Below are positions 35,443 to 48,235 of a stretch of 64,000 nucleotides of DNA, piece after piece. The notes beneath the pieces are model-generated. The model saw only the letters and a program-made list of their open reading frames with translations, was not told the origin of the DNA and did no database searches. The stretch spans positions 2,567,518 through 2,631,517 of the forward strand of contig JAAOOA010000048.1 in the NCBI GenBank assembly GCA_012861695.1, written 5' to 3'. The stretch is from Trematomus loennbergii. Its lineage: Eukaryota > Chordata > Actinopteri > Perciformes > Nototheniidae. How positions within the stretch are numbered: the first letter of the stretch is position 1; every line of letters begins with the position of its first letter. The position numbers and the translations under genes were made by a program.

Positions 35443-35712
35443 GTGTACCCGAATCTTCCCCTGCTCCAAACAAACTAGGAATAGCATCGTCCTTCAGTTT
35501 CAAATGCTGTGCATATCCGGCCTCAAACTGGGCAATGTTTTGGAAGCTTTCGCCTGTGAAATGCCGCGCACACAGTAACGTTCTTCGAACCTCTGAAGGA
35601 ACAGTGTTAAAAAGACATTTCAACCACTGACTTCGTCGTGGTTCTTCCGTCGGTAGGACAAACGCTCAGATTTATCCTCACATTTCAGGAAACAGGTCCT
35701 TGGCATTGGCAT
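35443..35712 (-). pseudogene. THAP-domain exon of Kolobok-like element (copy B)
   Basis: On the minus strand the start region and CFLKC lie near 35700. A one-base loss near 35664 breaks the frame. The rest continues as LKCLFNTVPSEVRRTLL, CARHF and DAIPSLFG. The break differs from that of copy A, so each copy preserves the part lost in the other. Zinc-dependent DNA binding is the family role. Confidence 0.6.
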
Positions 35713-36059
35713 GACTGGATCGATTGTGAACTGAACCAGAGCTTCCAACAGTAAATGTTAGGCTGGCAGAGGGTGCGGCCAGCGCCGCTGGGTGTGGCCA
35801 TAGCTCTTCGGGATTGGTCCATTTCGTTCCGGGTACCGCATGACATCATGCCGTACCCGGAACTAAATGGAAGACTCAAATGGGCAGTGACGTATCTCCA
35901 ACGAGGCGTTTTGGGGAGGTATTTTCTGTGTTAGAGTTTTACTCGCTACAGGGTGTACTTTGAGGGTTTTGACTCTGCACACCGTTTACATGCATAAAAA
36001 CCTTCATAACACACAAGGGGACGGGTAATAACCGGAAAAGCATGACATGGGCCCTTTAA

Positions 36060-36347
36060 GATCATTAAATTGAATACATGTTATTTTAGTAAACAGTGAA
36101 AACGGGTCCCAGAGACCCAAACAGCACACAAAGGTTAAAGGTAAGCATTAATAATGTTAAAATGTGCTAAATATATACACTGCAAAAAACAAAAAATAGG
36201 AGTAAAAGTAGCCCCCGACTTGTTTTATTTTGTGAAAGTAGCCCTCACCTAAAAAAGGTTGGTGACCCCTGGTCTAAAGTGTTATTAATGTGATAATAAA
36301 GTGCTACTGAAGAGTGTAAAGTGTTAATTAAGGGTAAAGGAACAGAC
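36060..36347. other. Spacer and start of zinc-finger intron (copy B)
   Basis: Equivalent to 678-967. No gene. Confidence 0.5.
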
Positions 36348-36534
36348 CTGCTCTGTGTAGCCGAAGCTGAGGCTGTAAAACAGCGTCCAGTAGTTTCTGG
36401 AGTCTCTTGTTCTCCTCTTTGGAAAGAGACAGCTCCTCCTCGTACTCTGCTATCGTTTTTTCAAACAGAGTAAATATCTCTTCAACAGTGAGTCGCTGCT
36501 TCTTCAACAACAGCAGCATTTGGACTTTACTCAT
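36348..36534 (-). CDS. C2H2 zinc-finger gene, first coding exon (copy B)
   Basis: The ATG at 36534 opens the same MSKVQMLLLLKKQRL exon as copy A. The protein ends QPQLRLHRA plus one base (phase 1). The donor here reads gtctgt, weaker than gtatgt in copy A. On the minus strand the next compatible exon is the degraded finger exon at 28317-27312, whose phase and residues (D-VQLL) fit exactly. The intron would be about 8 kb and contain the Kolobok element and Tc1 end. Open and free of frameshifts, which suggests recent duplication or residual constraint. Confidence 0.75.
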
Positions 36535-36806
36535 GTTTACTAGATCACCTTTTCCTGCAAACTCCGTTAAACACACCGTTACTCTCACCATCAAACGCTC
36601 AATCTGACTAGTGTTGCTAACGTGTTTCCAGCTAGCATGCTAAGCTATCTCCTATAGTCCGAGGTAAACGCTCCAGAAAAAAGAGCACACATTCCATTCA
36701 GAGGTTTATCCAAACACACAGACGATGGATCAGTAGTGCTGGAGCTCACACACACTTTCTCACAGAGAGAGAGAACCGGAGCGACGAGACGCCACCTCGA
36801 TCCAGG

Positions 36807-36836
36807 TTCTTCTTCTTCTTCTTCTTCTTCTTCTTC
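36807..36836. repeat. (TTC)n microsatellite, 10 units
   Basis: LINE tail in copy B, against 28 units in copy A. Confidence 0.95.
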
Positions 36837-37903
36837 TCGGTTTATGGCGGATTGCAAACAACTTTAAGGTGCATACCGCCACCTACTGTACAAGAGTGTG
36901 TATCACCATATCATCCTATCACCACTTGTGGAATTATACCATTGTGTTGTTTACGTTGTTTTAAATTCTTCCAATCAATCCTGTTTCCCTCAAATACTTA
37001 AGAATGACCTTCCTGGTAGCTCTTACCCCCTCACCTTCTGTTCCCAGTATCCCCATCAGGCTCCACTCCCTTCCTGCCCTCTGACCCTGTCTGTTAGTTT
37101 TTCCCTCTCTGTTTTGTACATGTTGCAGTGTAATATGATGTGTTCCACATTTTCTTTCACCCCACACCCCCTGCATTCTTCAACTTCGCTTTTTCCCTTT
37201 AAAAACATTGTGCCGTTTAATCCTGTATGATCCAGTCTGAGTCTAGTGGTGATGATCTCCTCCCGTCTGTTCCTTTCTGTAGATCTTGATTATGACTGAT
37301 TTTTGTAACTTGTGGTATCTCCTCACTTTCTGATCTTCCTCCCACCTTTTCTGTCATATTTCCATACCCTTCTTCTTAATTATTGCTTTTCCTTCTCCTT
37401 TTCCAAGTCAAACTGGTATTGCTATTTCCTTTTGTAACGCCTCTTTTGCTAACTTATCAGCATGCTCATTCCCTTGAACCCCCTCATGTGCAGGCACCCA
37501 GCATAACTGCACATCTATTCACCTCCTCTGAAGTCTCAGTAAGCAGTGGTTAAGTTCAATGATTAAATATGCTCTAACTGTTATTGTCGACTGTATACTT
37601 TCCAAAGCGATAGTGAGTCTGTGCATATCACCACCCTATCAGGTCCGACCTCTTCAAATCATTGTAGCCCAATAATTGCTGCGAGTATTTCTGCTGTATA
37701 AACTGATAGGTTATTTGACACTCGTTTTGCGATTGATATTTTGAATTCTGGGATATACATGCCTATCTCCACACATTCTTGCTTCTTAGATCCATCTGTG
37801 TACATTTTGAGGTAATTGTAATACTTTTTGTTCAGATACATACTCGTTTTAATTTCCACTTCATTTATTTGCCACTCTTTTTTCCTTTCTATGATACTCA
37901 CAT
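36837..37903 (-). mobile_element. LINE 3' part (copy B)
   Basis: It is homologous to 1517-2586, carrying the C-terminal region and RNase H start (MYTDGSKK, then VYTAEILAAI). It is cut at 37903 by a different element. Frames are broken as in copy A, with some private indels. Confidence 0.8.
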
Positions 37904-37958
37904 CCAGTGGCGGCCGGCCCATAGGGGCGCTATGGGCGCCGCCCCCCCTCTTCCCACA

Positions 37959-38001
<43 letters not shown>

Positions 38002-38053
38002 AAAAAATATATTTTTTATTTTTATTTTTATTTTTAATAAACAAGGTAAATAT
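37904..38053. mobile_element. Truncated hAT-like end and AT-rich tract
   Basis: It begins cagtggcggccggcccatag, a typical hAT-like terminus with a local G/C palindrome, then passes into (TA)n at 37972-37997. No right end was found before the palindromic element. Confidence 0.45.
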
Positions 38054-40257
38054 GCTCGAAAATGACATTCCCAGAACAAATTACCATATCTTCCCTTCTA
38101 AAAGGGTTAAATTAATAATCTTTTTTCTCAAAGTAATGATAAACCTATGAGTTGGATGTAGAAAAGTCAGAATCAATATAGATGTTTTTTATTTTAAAGA
38201 AGATTCAGATTGAACATAGTAAAAAACTGTAAATTATAGTGTCCGTCCAAAAAAATGTTTTTACTTATAGTGAAAACATACCCTTGGATGATGGTAAGGT
38301 AGACTAAAAGCTTTAGGAATCCAAAGTACAACATATAATAAGTACCCTGTATTAAGATTGATGCAAAACAAGTGACATTTGATCTTTTTAGAGAGGTTTA
38401 GCAAAAGAAACTCCACCTCTGAGGTGATTTGGGTGGAAATGGGCGTTTTTACCGTTTCTCTGGAACCCATTGGTCGATTTTGGTGATTGACATCTCTTTT
38501 TGACTGTTAGAGCCAATAGAATCGAAGGGGAATTTCCCCACACACACACATGGTAAAAAAAAGGTGGGGGCTTTGCGCATGCAGGTTTGCATCAGAGCGA
38601 ACCTATCTCTCGCTCTGACATCTGGAAACGGAAAAGCAGGTTTATTGCTTATGGATTATCAGAAATCATTTCAAAGGGACACAGACACATCGGATTAACC
38701 TATGGATTAACCTTCAGCAGAGTTTTTATCGTTTTAATGCCTTGAAGACCACTTTTGACCAGACAACAACACAGGTAAGCCATGTTAACGTTTTTAGCTA
38801 CCTAGCGCTACATGTTTTGATGTCTGTTTTTGTTTATAAAGTCGCGAGTTCTTATCATGGAGTGATGATGTAGGTACTGATCGATTCTGTGTCTTCTCAC
38901 GATGCTAGTCGATATGTTGGACGTGCAGTAAAGATAAATAATAAGGGTGTTATGAGTGAGTTTCTGTGCAAAACGCCGTTAGCATTTTTTCGCTCGTGGC
39001 TAATTCATAGGCCCAGCGCTAGCTTTGTGGTTTTAAAAAAAAATAAATAAAAAAAAGATCAGTTTGCTGAGTTTCTTCCCGTTACATGGATATAAAACAT
39101 TCATAGTTTATTGAATATTAAGATGCCCTCAGACGCTGTTTCCTGCAGATGACGCATTTTCCCCACGCATTTAATAAAACTATGAATGTTTTATATCCAT
39201 GTAACGGGAAGAAACTCAGCTAACTGATCTTTTTAATTTTTTTTTCCAAAAAAACCCCACAATGCTAGCACTCAGCCTCTGAATTAACCACGAGCGAAAA
39301 AATGTAACCTAAAACGGCACTTAAACTCACTCTAACTCCCTTATTACTTATCCTAGATGCACAGCCAACCACTCGGTTTTGGTGTCCTGGAGACACTGAA
39401 TCTAGTGATGCCCTCCTCAACACTCAGTGATAAACATTTGCGACGATATAAACGAAAGCGTACATCATAACATGTGGAGCTAAGTAGCTAGAAACACTAA
39501 CATGGCTTACCTTGGTCAAAACTGGTCTTCAATGGCATTAAAACGATAAAAAAACGATGCTGCAGTTAATCCATAGGTTCATCCAATGTATCTGTGCCCT
39601 CTTTGAAATTATTTCTGATAATCCATAAGCAATAAAACTGCTTTTTTGTTTCCAAATGCCAAAGCTAGAATGCAGCTCCACTCTAACCTAGATTTCCATG
39701 CGCGCAGCCCCACCTTTTCTCTTTACAATGAGTGTGTATGTGGGCCTCCCCCTTCGATTCTATTGGCTCTAACGGTCCGAAAGAGGTGTCAACCATCCAA
39801 ATCGAGCAAGGGGGGCCAGAGATATAAAAAAAACATTTTCACCCAAATCACCTCAGAGGTGGGGTGGTTTTGGCTAAACCTCTCTAAAAAGGTCAAATGT
39901 CACTTGTTTTGCATCAATCTTGATACAGGGTACTTATTATATGTTGTACTTTGGATTCCTAAAGCTTTTAGTCTACTAACCCATCATCCAAGGGTAGTTT
40001 TCACTATCTGTAAAAAATAATTTTTGGACGGACCTATAATTTACAGTTTTTTACTATGTAAAATCTGAATTTTCTTTAAAATAAAAAACATTTATATTGA
40101 TTCTGACACTTCTACATCCAACTCACAGATGTAACCTTGCTTTGATAAAAGAAATTATTCATATAACCCTTTTAGAAGTTAGGTTGTATTCATTTGTTTT
40201 GGGCATGTCATTTTCGAGCCTGAAACATGAAAAACAGGCTTGGTGCTTAACAGGTTA
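38054..40257. mobile_element. Long palindromic element, arms about 1.05 kb
   Basis: The left arm (38054 to about 39110) is the family seen singly at 7969 and 22403. The right arm (about 39178-40257) is its inverse complement, ending gagcctgaaacatgaaaaac then aggcttggtgcttaacagg. The arms differ by many substitutions and small indels. The loop is only about 70 bp. Both arms encode the same non-coding-looking peptide in opposite directions. It is foldback-type or a transposon with very long TIRs. No transposase. Confidence 0.75.
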
Positions 40258-41201
<944 letters not shown>

Positions 41202-41443
41202 CGTCCAGGAGCGACGCTTGGTCAGGGTCCCGTGGCGTCCAGTTGTGACGCACCGAGGCTCCTTCAGCTTCATAAAGGACGCAAAGAGCTTTCAACTGAT
41301 TGCAATGTATTCCATCGGCGGCGGTATTTGACGCTTAGGGAAGCACGGCATTCGTTTGTGTCGGAGGCTGTTAAAGGCAATGTGAGCGTCCATTCCCATT
41401 GGATAACGGAGAATTGTACACCCGGAAGTAAGTATTCCCCTTA

Positions 41444-43348
41444 CTGTCGATTTATTTGACAGTGATATCTCCACAACTCATCAACTCAAAAACACCAGAT
41501 TACTGTATCCTTGTTAATTAAACGACATTGATAGGTTTTAGTGTGTGTACAATGCTTTTGTCACGTTTTCCCTTCAATTCTGAGAAACAAGTCGTTTTCT
41601 ATGAGTTTTGGATGGCCGAAGACATGACATTACCCACAATCCTCTGTAGCAACTCTGTACAGCAATAGACTGTATAAAACAATTAAATAATACATTATTC
41701 CGAGTGTGCTTGCTTTTCTCTTTGAAAGTCACCACATAACGGCATTGTAATCTATACACGTTTCGGCTGCATTAAATATGACATATCTGCCGTAGTTAAC
41801 TCTATGTTTAGAGCCCTGATGACAAGACTTCTAGACAAACAGGAACTGCCGCCGAAACTGAAAACTTGACGTGGATCTTAAAATATAAGCAATTAAACAA
41901 CATCTTACATTTCTTTTCACACAATACGTCTCCTTGCAGTATCAACACTAATTCGGCTGACTTTTATATTTGATCCAATTGGTAGATAGGCTGTATTTAG
42001 CCATAACGGTGCACAGCTGATAGAAAGGGACACCTACTGGTTAAAGCACGTTATTGCATTTTATCATTTTATTATTAGATATTAATAGGATCCCTAAAGA
42101 TATTCTTACTCGTCGTTATTCTATACTAATAGTTAATTAAAGACTGTATATAATGACTATTTTGCACATCCCATTCAAGATTTCAAGATTTTCTAAGGTT
42201 TATTGACATTAAAGACTGTATATAATGACTATTTTGCACATCCCTTTCAAGATTTCAAGATTTTCTAAGGTTTATTGACATATCATATTATACACAACTA
42301 CTGTGTAGTTATGCAATGAATGAAAAACTTGGGTCGCAGGTTCCTCAACAGTGCATTTATGTGTGTACCTCCACCATTACATTGTCATATTCTGCACATT
42401 TCTTATACTATCTACATACATCTTATAAGAGTATAATACATATGTATAATATCAGTTAAATAAGTGCTTAACATAGTTAACATGGCAGGAAAGCAATATA
42501 TTAGACGTTAAGTACTTTATCAGGCTTAATATTTATCTGTAGATACAAATGTCACTGTGTGTGCTGTGTGCTCTGCATGTGTGACCATCAGAGGGTTTCA
42601 TCCCTCCACATTCATCTTCTATACCCCCAAAGCTTTTTTCTTATTCAAAAGAAGACCTTAACCTAAAGTATTCTTTATTGTTTAAATAAAGCCTTATTAG
42701 TTTGTCTGTTTTGCACATCCTCCTATTAATATCTAATAATAAATGATAAAATGCAATAACGTGCTTTAGGTATCCCTTTCTATCAGCTGTGCACCGTTAT
42801 GGCGTAAATACAGCCTATCTACCAATTGGATCAAATATAAAAGTCAGCCGAATTAGTGTTGATACTGCAAGGAGACGTATTGTGTGAAAAGAAATGTAAG
42901 ATGTTGTTTAATTGCTTATATATTTAAGATCCACGTCAAGTTTTCAGTTTTGGCGGCAGTTCCTGTTTGTCTAGAAGTCTTGTCATCAGGGCTCTATACA
43001 TAGAGTTAACTACGGCAGATATGTAATATTTAATGCAGCCGAAACGTGTATTACAATGCCGTTATTGTGGTGAATTTCAAAGAGAAAAGCAAGCACACTT
43101 GGAATAATGTATTATTTAATTGTTGTATACAGTCTATGGTTGCTACAGAGGATTGTGGGTAATGTCATGTCTTCGGCAATCCAAAACTCATAGAAAACGA
43201 CTTGTTCTCAGAATTGAAGGGGAAAACGTGACAAAAGCATTGTACACACACTAAAACCTATCAATGTCGTTTAATTAACAAGGATACAGTAATCTGGTGT
43301 TTTTGAGTTGATGAGTAGTGGAGATATCACTGTCAAATCAATCGACAG
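41444..43348. mobile_element. Palindromic (foldback) element flanked by TA
   Basis: Left arm 41444 to about 42092, right arm about 42718-43348, loop about 625 bp. The ends are ctgtcgat and atcgacag, with TA on each side (41442-41443 and 43349-43350), as in Tc1/mariner-type insertion. Inside the loop, aaagactgtatataatgact plus about 50 bases is duplicated in tandem (42141 and 42212). No transposase. Removing it restores a continuous Harbinger terminal repeat. Confidence 0.8.
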
Positions 43349-43635
43349 TAACGGCCCCTACACACGGCGGCGTGCGGTGACTCTTCAACGCTTCTGCCCA
43401 TTCACTTTGAATGGGGTGACGTCACGATTCGCCGAACTGCATTCTGGGAGCAAAGCGTAGCTCTTCTCGCGGTGCTCGCTGCAAAAGTAGAGCAATGTTC
43501 TACTTTTGAAGCTGAGGCAGAGGCGGCAGCCAATCAAATCCCGCGTATGCAAATCTGACAGTTCAAGCGCTAGCCAATCAAACCGCGTGTATGTTGGGAG
43601 AGCCAGACCGCAGTTCATTTCCCATATTTGCAAAA

Positions 43636-44748
43636 ATGGAGGAGAAAATTATAGTGGTGGTAGGGAATCACCCGGTACTATATGACCAGTCCCTCTTCAC
43701 ATACAGAGATACAAACCGGAGGAGCCAGGCATGGAGGGAGGTGGCAGAAACAGTGGGTGAAACTGGTAGGTTTTCGCCTGTTTGGGGAGTTTATATCCAG
43801 TGTACTTCGTTTGAATGGACAGCTAGCAAGCATAGACAGTATATTTAGCCAGCATGGATGTAGCATGAATGTTGCATAAAATAGCACCATAGACATTAAT
43901 GTCATACATGTTCATCATATAAAGTGTGACATGTAAAACCTTTTATGCAATTGACAGTGATAAAGGGATTTGGTTTTCATTAATGGAGGAACAATTTAGT
44001 AAATTCTTCAAGTAATTCCAGAAATTAACTTTATTATATTTCATTTCATTTCATTAGAGGAAGTATGCAGGACAAAATGGAAGTCACTGAGGGACAGATT
44101 CAGAAAGGAGAAAACAAGGGAGAAAGAGGCAAAGAGAAGCGGGGCAGGGTCATCCGGGGATATAAGCCCTGGCGTTTCACGGCAGTGATGGGGTTTTTAA
44201 CCCCATTTATCATTGACCGTGAGACGTCCAGCAATGTCCCCCGGCAAACCCTGCCTCCATCCAACCTGGTGCCAGAGGCAGAGAGCCAGCTAGAAAGCCA
44301 GCCAACAGTCAGCCAGCCAGCCGACAGTCAGCAAGCCCAGGCAGGGGAGACAGGACAGGAGGAGGAGGCGATTGTAGAGGACCGGGACCGGGGAAAAAGG
44401 AGAAGGGGAAGGGAGATGTCCTCCTTTGAAAAAGGCTTGATGTCAGCCATCAGTCCTTTGTTCATGCCACCACCACCACCTCAACCTCCACCTCCACCAC
44501 CCCCACCTCCACCACCCCCACCAGTAGTGGTGTTGGTGGAGGATGAGTTATTTTTCAGGAGCCTCTTGCCTGCCATGCGAAGGCTGTCGATTGCAAAGAG
44601 GAAAAGGGTGCGATTTGAAATATACAAAGCAATTTTGAGGCAGAGCAGGAGATGGAAGAGAATGATTTTTTTTTTTGTAATTCACACACATACTACACCA
44701 CACTACATGTTTTACACTTATCCACTCATCACACACTTACATGAATAA
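43636..44748 (+). CDS. MADF-BESS protein of the Harbinger transposon (one frameshift)
   Basis: Exon 1 (43636-43765) opens MEEKIIVVVGNHPVLYDQSL and continues AWREVAETVGET, then a donor gtaggt. Exon 2 starts at 44058 after a T-rich acceptor and continues in phase EEVCRTKWKSLRDRFRKEK. The two halves form a MADF (Myb/SANT-like) domain. A one-base shift at the G run near 44157 moves the frame. The open frame then continues YKPWRFTAVMGFLTPF, a Ser/Gln-rich linker, a polyproline run (44466-44525) and a BESS motif (EDELFFRSLLPAMRRL). Such proteins bind transposon ends and import the transposase. A polyadenylation signal-like aataaaa follows at 44743. Apart from that single shift it is well preserved. 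Confidence 0.75.
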
Positions 44749-45222
44749 AAGTTATTTAAAAAGTATGTTATGTCTATACTGTGTCTTCACTTGTTCATGT
44801 GGTTTGTCAGTTGCAACATAGCAGAAGCTTCATGTATGTTGATATATAATGTGCTGTCTCTGTACAATTGTCCATTTGAAAACCTATTGAAATTATGAGT
44901 GGTTATCAGTAAAAAACAGGGCTGAAGGAAAAAGGTTGTTAGCAATATCATAATATCAATTCAAGAAACATGTTTATTAGGAATGTTGTATTTTTAAATG
45001 GCTCATTTGCAATATTTGCTTTTTAAAGAAAATATGGGTAGCTCTTAAAAGAGCTTTTGGTTTGGAGGCTCTTAAAAGAGCCATGGTGACCCTACACCAC
45101 ATACTGCTGCCATCGCACTGCACCCTCCTCATTAAAATAGGAGCAGAAGTTCTCCCGCAGTTGGAGCGATCTGCGTGTGGCATTGTTGGAGCCCATCCTC
45201 GGTGCATCACACAGGGTTGGAG

Positions 45223-47509
45223 CAGCGCCATATAGATAGAAGAGTTACGACAGCGGAAGTCCAAAATGCTTGATCATCACGTGGTTCAGGGAGAGTCAAT
45301 AGTTCCCCGGAAGTTCGTGGCGGGACATATGAATGCATGATTACCGGAGATAGAACTACGATTTTTGGTAATAAGTAGTGAATAAAGGTCTTGATTTGCA
45401 ATATTTATACAACATACCGATATGTGTATGTATTTACATCAATATGTTTTAAAAAATAAATAGAATCTGCTAATATTTATGGATAATATTAGGAATAGTG
45501 TGAACAGCTAGTTTACTTGTTAACATATACATGTTAGGCTGTTGCCTTGGTTAAAGAGCCTGTTGCTGTTGTGTATTGCTTTGAATTATTTAAAACAAAT
45601 ATTATCTTCTTAAACAGGTATGGTAGTCAGGAGCATCACTTCCTAATGTTTATTGATATATTTAGAGAGGGAGGGGTTGGCAAGGAATGCTTCAAAATTT
45701 AGATTAGATTAATTTCTACCATTTTTTTAATTCATGGTGGTTTCAGTAATCCCATGGTACTTGAGGACATAAGTAATCTAAATGACTAATGTCATCTTTA
45801 TGACTTTCAGAAAGGACAGGAGACCAACAGGTGACTATCAATGGACTAGCAGCAACATGATTATGACGTTAAAAGTGTTGTTTTAGGAACATCCATTGTA
45901 AATACATGGAATTCAATAAACATTGAATAGCATGTCATGCAGTTTGTCTGTGCCTTTTCCTCCGTGTTGTCCTGGCATATAGTCTCCACCATGGTTTGCT
46001 GTGCTGCCTGGGGATGCTCCAATCGCTCAGGAAAGGAGTAAGAATCAGAATGTACGGCTTCCCCACTGACACAGAGAGGAGGAAAAAATGGCTAGCTCAA
46101 GTCAGCAGGAGCAATTTAACAATCAAAACAGACAGCCGCAACAAAATATGTGAGGTAATCATATTCAAACACTGCATTTGCACTTTTTCCACAAAACGAA
46201 GACCACACCATTGGGAAGCTTAATGTTTGGTTTAATACAAATAACAGGGAAAGGCTTGAAAAACTCTGAGAGTTGAGACTCAGGGTGCAGGGTGAGGGTC
46301 TCAGTGCAGGTATTCAGGCTCTATTGAATCCCCCTCTGGTTCTTGTGCTGAAAGAGGGAGGAACAGACAGGAGAAAGGGTTATACACACCTATATAGCAC
46401 ACCTATTGGATGGGAAATTGCCTTGGGGAGATAAGGTGTGGTCTTTGTTTCCAACTGAAGTTATGGAACTTTATTATTTGTGAGTTTAACAAAGTATGAC
46501 AAATGGCATCAGTAATGGATGTGATATTGAATTTGTATAAAGTTGTCTCACATTCTTGGTCGTATTTTACGTACAGTATGTAATGAGTGTATACATGTCC
46601 AGTAAGTCCTCCACCTGTAACATCACTGCCCCTCCACCTGCCATACAGTAGGTTACTAATATACACTAACAAGATTACTTATATAATACAGTGATAGAAT
46701 ACATGTTTAGTATGCTTACTTATATACAACAGTAGTATTAAATGTACCTTGTGTTTTCACTCTCACTTTGCCATCATTTCAAAATCAGCTGAGCTGCAAC
46801 ATAATACAGACAGGTAATAATCAACAGAATACACTAAAAACACTCACCCATAACTTACGTTTTTGTTTACTGTTTGGAAGTCTCAAATATGCACTCTAAA
46901 TTAATATCAATAGCGATGTATCACACAAATAGCTCTCTTCCTTATTATTGTGTAACGTTAACTTTATTATACTAGTTTGTAGGTCTACTCCAAAATGGAG
47001 ATCGTAATTTCTCCACCTCCACTCATTACAGTCACACGTGCCCCAATGTTATATTTAACTAATATTATATTCCTCCACCCCACAAAAATCACGTTTAGAA
47101 GCCCTTTTTCTCTAATTCCACAACGTTGGATGAAATAACATTAGGAGAACGGATTAATAGCTGTTCATGGTTAACGTGTGTTGCTAACTTTATCCGGTAT
47201 CCTAGCCTAATCTGTTATCTGTAAACGTAATCCACTAACATCCTTTAATACACATGTTCATTTGACTCAGATGTGCTGATAATATTTGCAATATAAATCT
47301 TTAAATGTCTTCTTACCTTTAAAAGTCCATCACGAACGGTCTATTATGCTGCAACTCTACTGTGTTGCTGGTCGCAAAAGTTCCCCGGAAGTCAGCGGCA
47401 AGCTAACTTCCGGGGAACTATTGACGGCTGCACGATCCGCCATTGCTGTAAAAAAACTGGTCCATTGGAGTGAACGGAGATGTCGTAACTTTTCTATTAT
47501 ACGGCTCTG
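45223..47509. mobile_element. THAP-encoding transposon nested in the Harbinger transposase
   Basis: It is flanked by a perfect 8-bp duplication GGTTGGAG (45215-45222 and 47510-47517). Imperfect inverted ends of about 95 bp start cagcgccatatagatagaag at the left and the complement of ttctattatacggctctg at the right. They share gttacgaca and end in a perfect 20-bp block tcaatagttccccggaagtt against aacttccggggaactattga. The length is 2287 bp. An 8-bp duplication plus a THAP exon suggests a P-type element; hAT is the alternative. Confidence 0.85.
45991..46154 (+). pseudogene. THAP-domain first exon, one-base frameshift
   Basis: From the ATG at 45991 it reads MVCCAAWGCSNRSGK. It continues one frame over as GVRIRMYGFPTDTERRKKWL then AQVSRSN and NKICE, ending at a donor gtaatc. 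C-x4-C, YGFP and RKKWL are THAP hallmarks. The C-x2-H partner would lie in the next exon, which I did not find. The one-base loss is in an A run near 46039. Confidence 0.7.
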
Positions 47510-47904
47510 GGTTGGAGTATCTGGAGCTTCATCCGTGGAGTCCTCGAGAGATGTGCGTGTTTTCCTTCCCATTATCTTCCTGCGGAGGAAGTTGTGCAAC
47601 ACACAGGCGGCCTTCACACACAACTCTGTTACCCCGGGCTGGTGGTAATGACACAATTACAATTTGGAAAGTTCCAGATCTCCTGAAACTCAGCAGCGAT
47701 GGCTCTCCAGTCCTCCATCTGTGGTACCGGCATGGTCTCCTCAACCAGGCGGTCCAGATGGCACCCACAACCTCCCTGACGATGACAGCCACTGTTATAT
47801 GACCAACCCTATAGCTGAATGCTATGGTCCTGTATGAGTCACCGGTTGCCAGGTACCTGAGAAAAAAAGTAATATACATGATTTAAAAAAAAACAATTTC
47901 AGAC

Positions 47905-48062
47905 CCCACACATGCACACACACCACAGACACACACACAGACCACAGACACACACACATACCACAGACACACACACATACCACAGACACACACACAGACC
48001 ACAGACACACACACAGACCACAGACACACAGACCACACACACAGACCCCACACAGACACACA

Positions 48063-48134
<72 letters not shown>

Positions 48135-48173
48135 ACACACACACACACCACACACACACACACACACCACACA

Positions 48174-48204
<31 letters not shown>

Positions 48205-48235
48205 CACCACACACACCACACACAGACACAGGGGA
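47905..48235. repeat. Interrupted (CA)n microsatellite
   Basis: (CA)n with regular cagacc and caccac interruptions, 330 bp, lying between two transposase pieces where an intron may have been. It opens spurious long frames on both strands. Confidence 0.9.

Larger units (their letters stand above)
33600..36059. mobile_element. Kolobok-like element, full length (copy B)
   Basis: It is bounded by TTAA on both sides with inverted ends agggcccatgtcatg and catgacatgggccct, and is 2460 bp long. It includes a THAP-domain exon (minus, 35712-35443), as expected for Kolobok transposases. No catalytic core was recognised, so it is non-autonomous or decayed. Two other copies are at 1-677 (partial) and 12936-15396 (rearranged). 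Confidence 0.75.
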
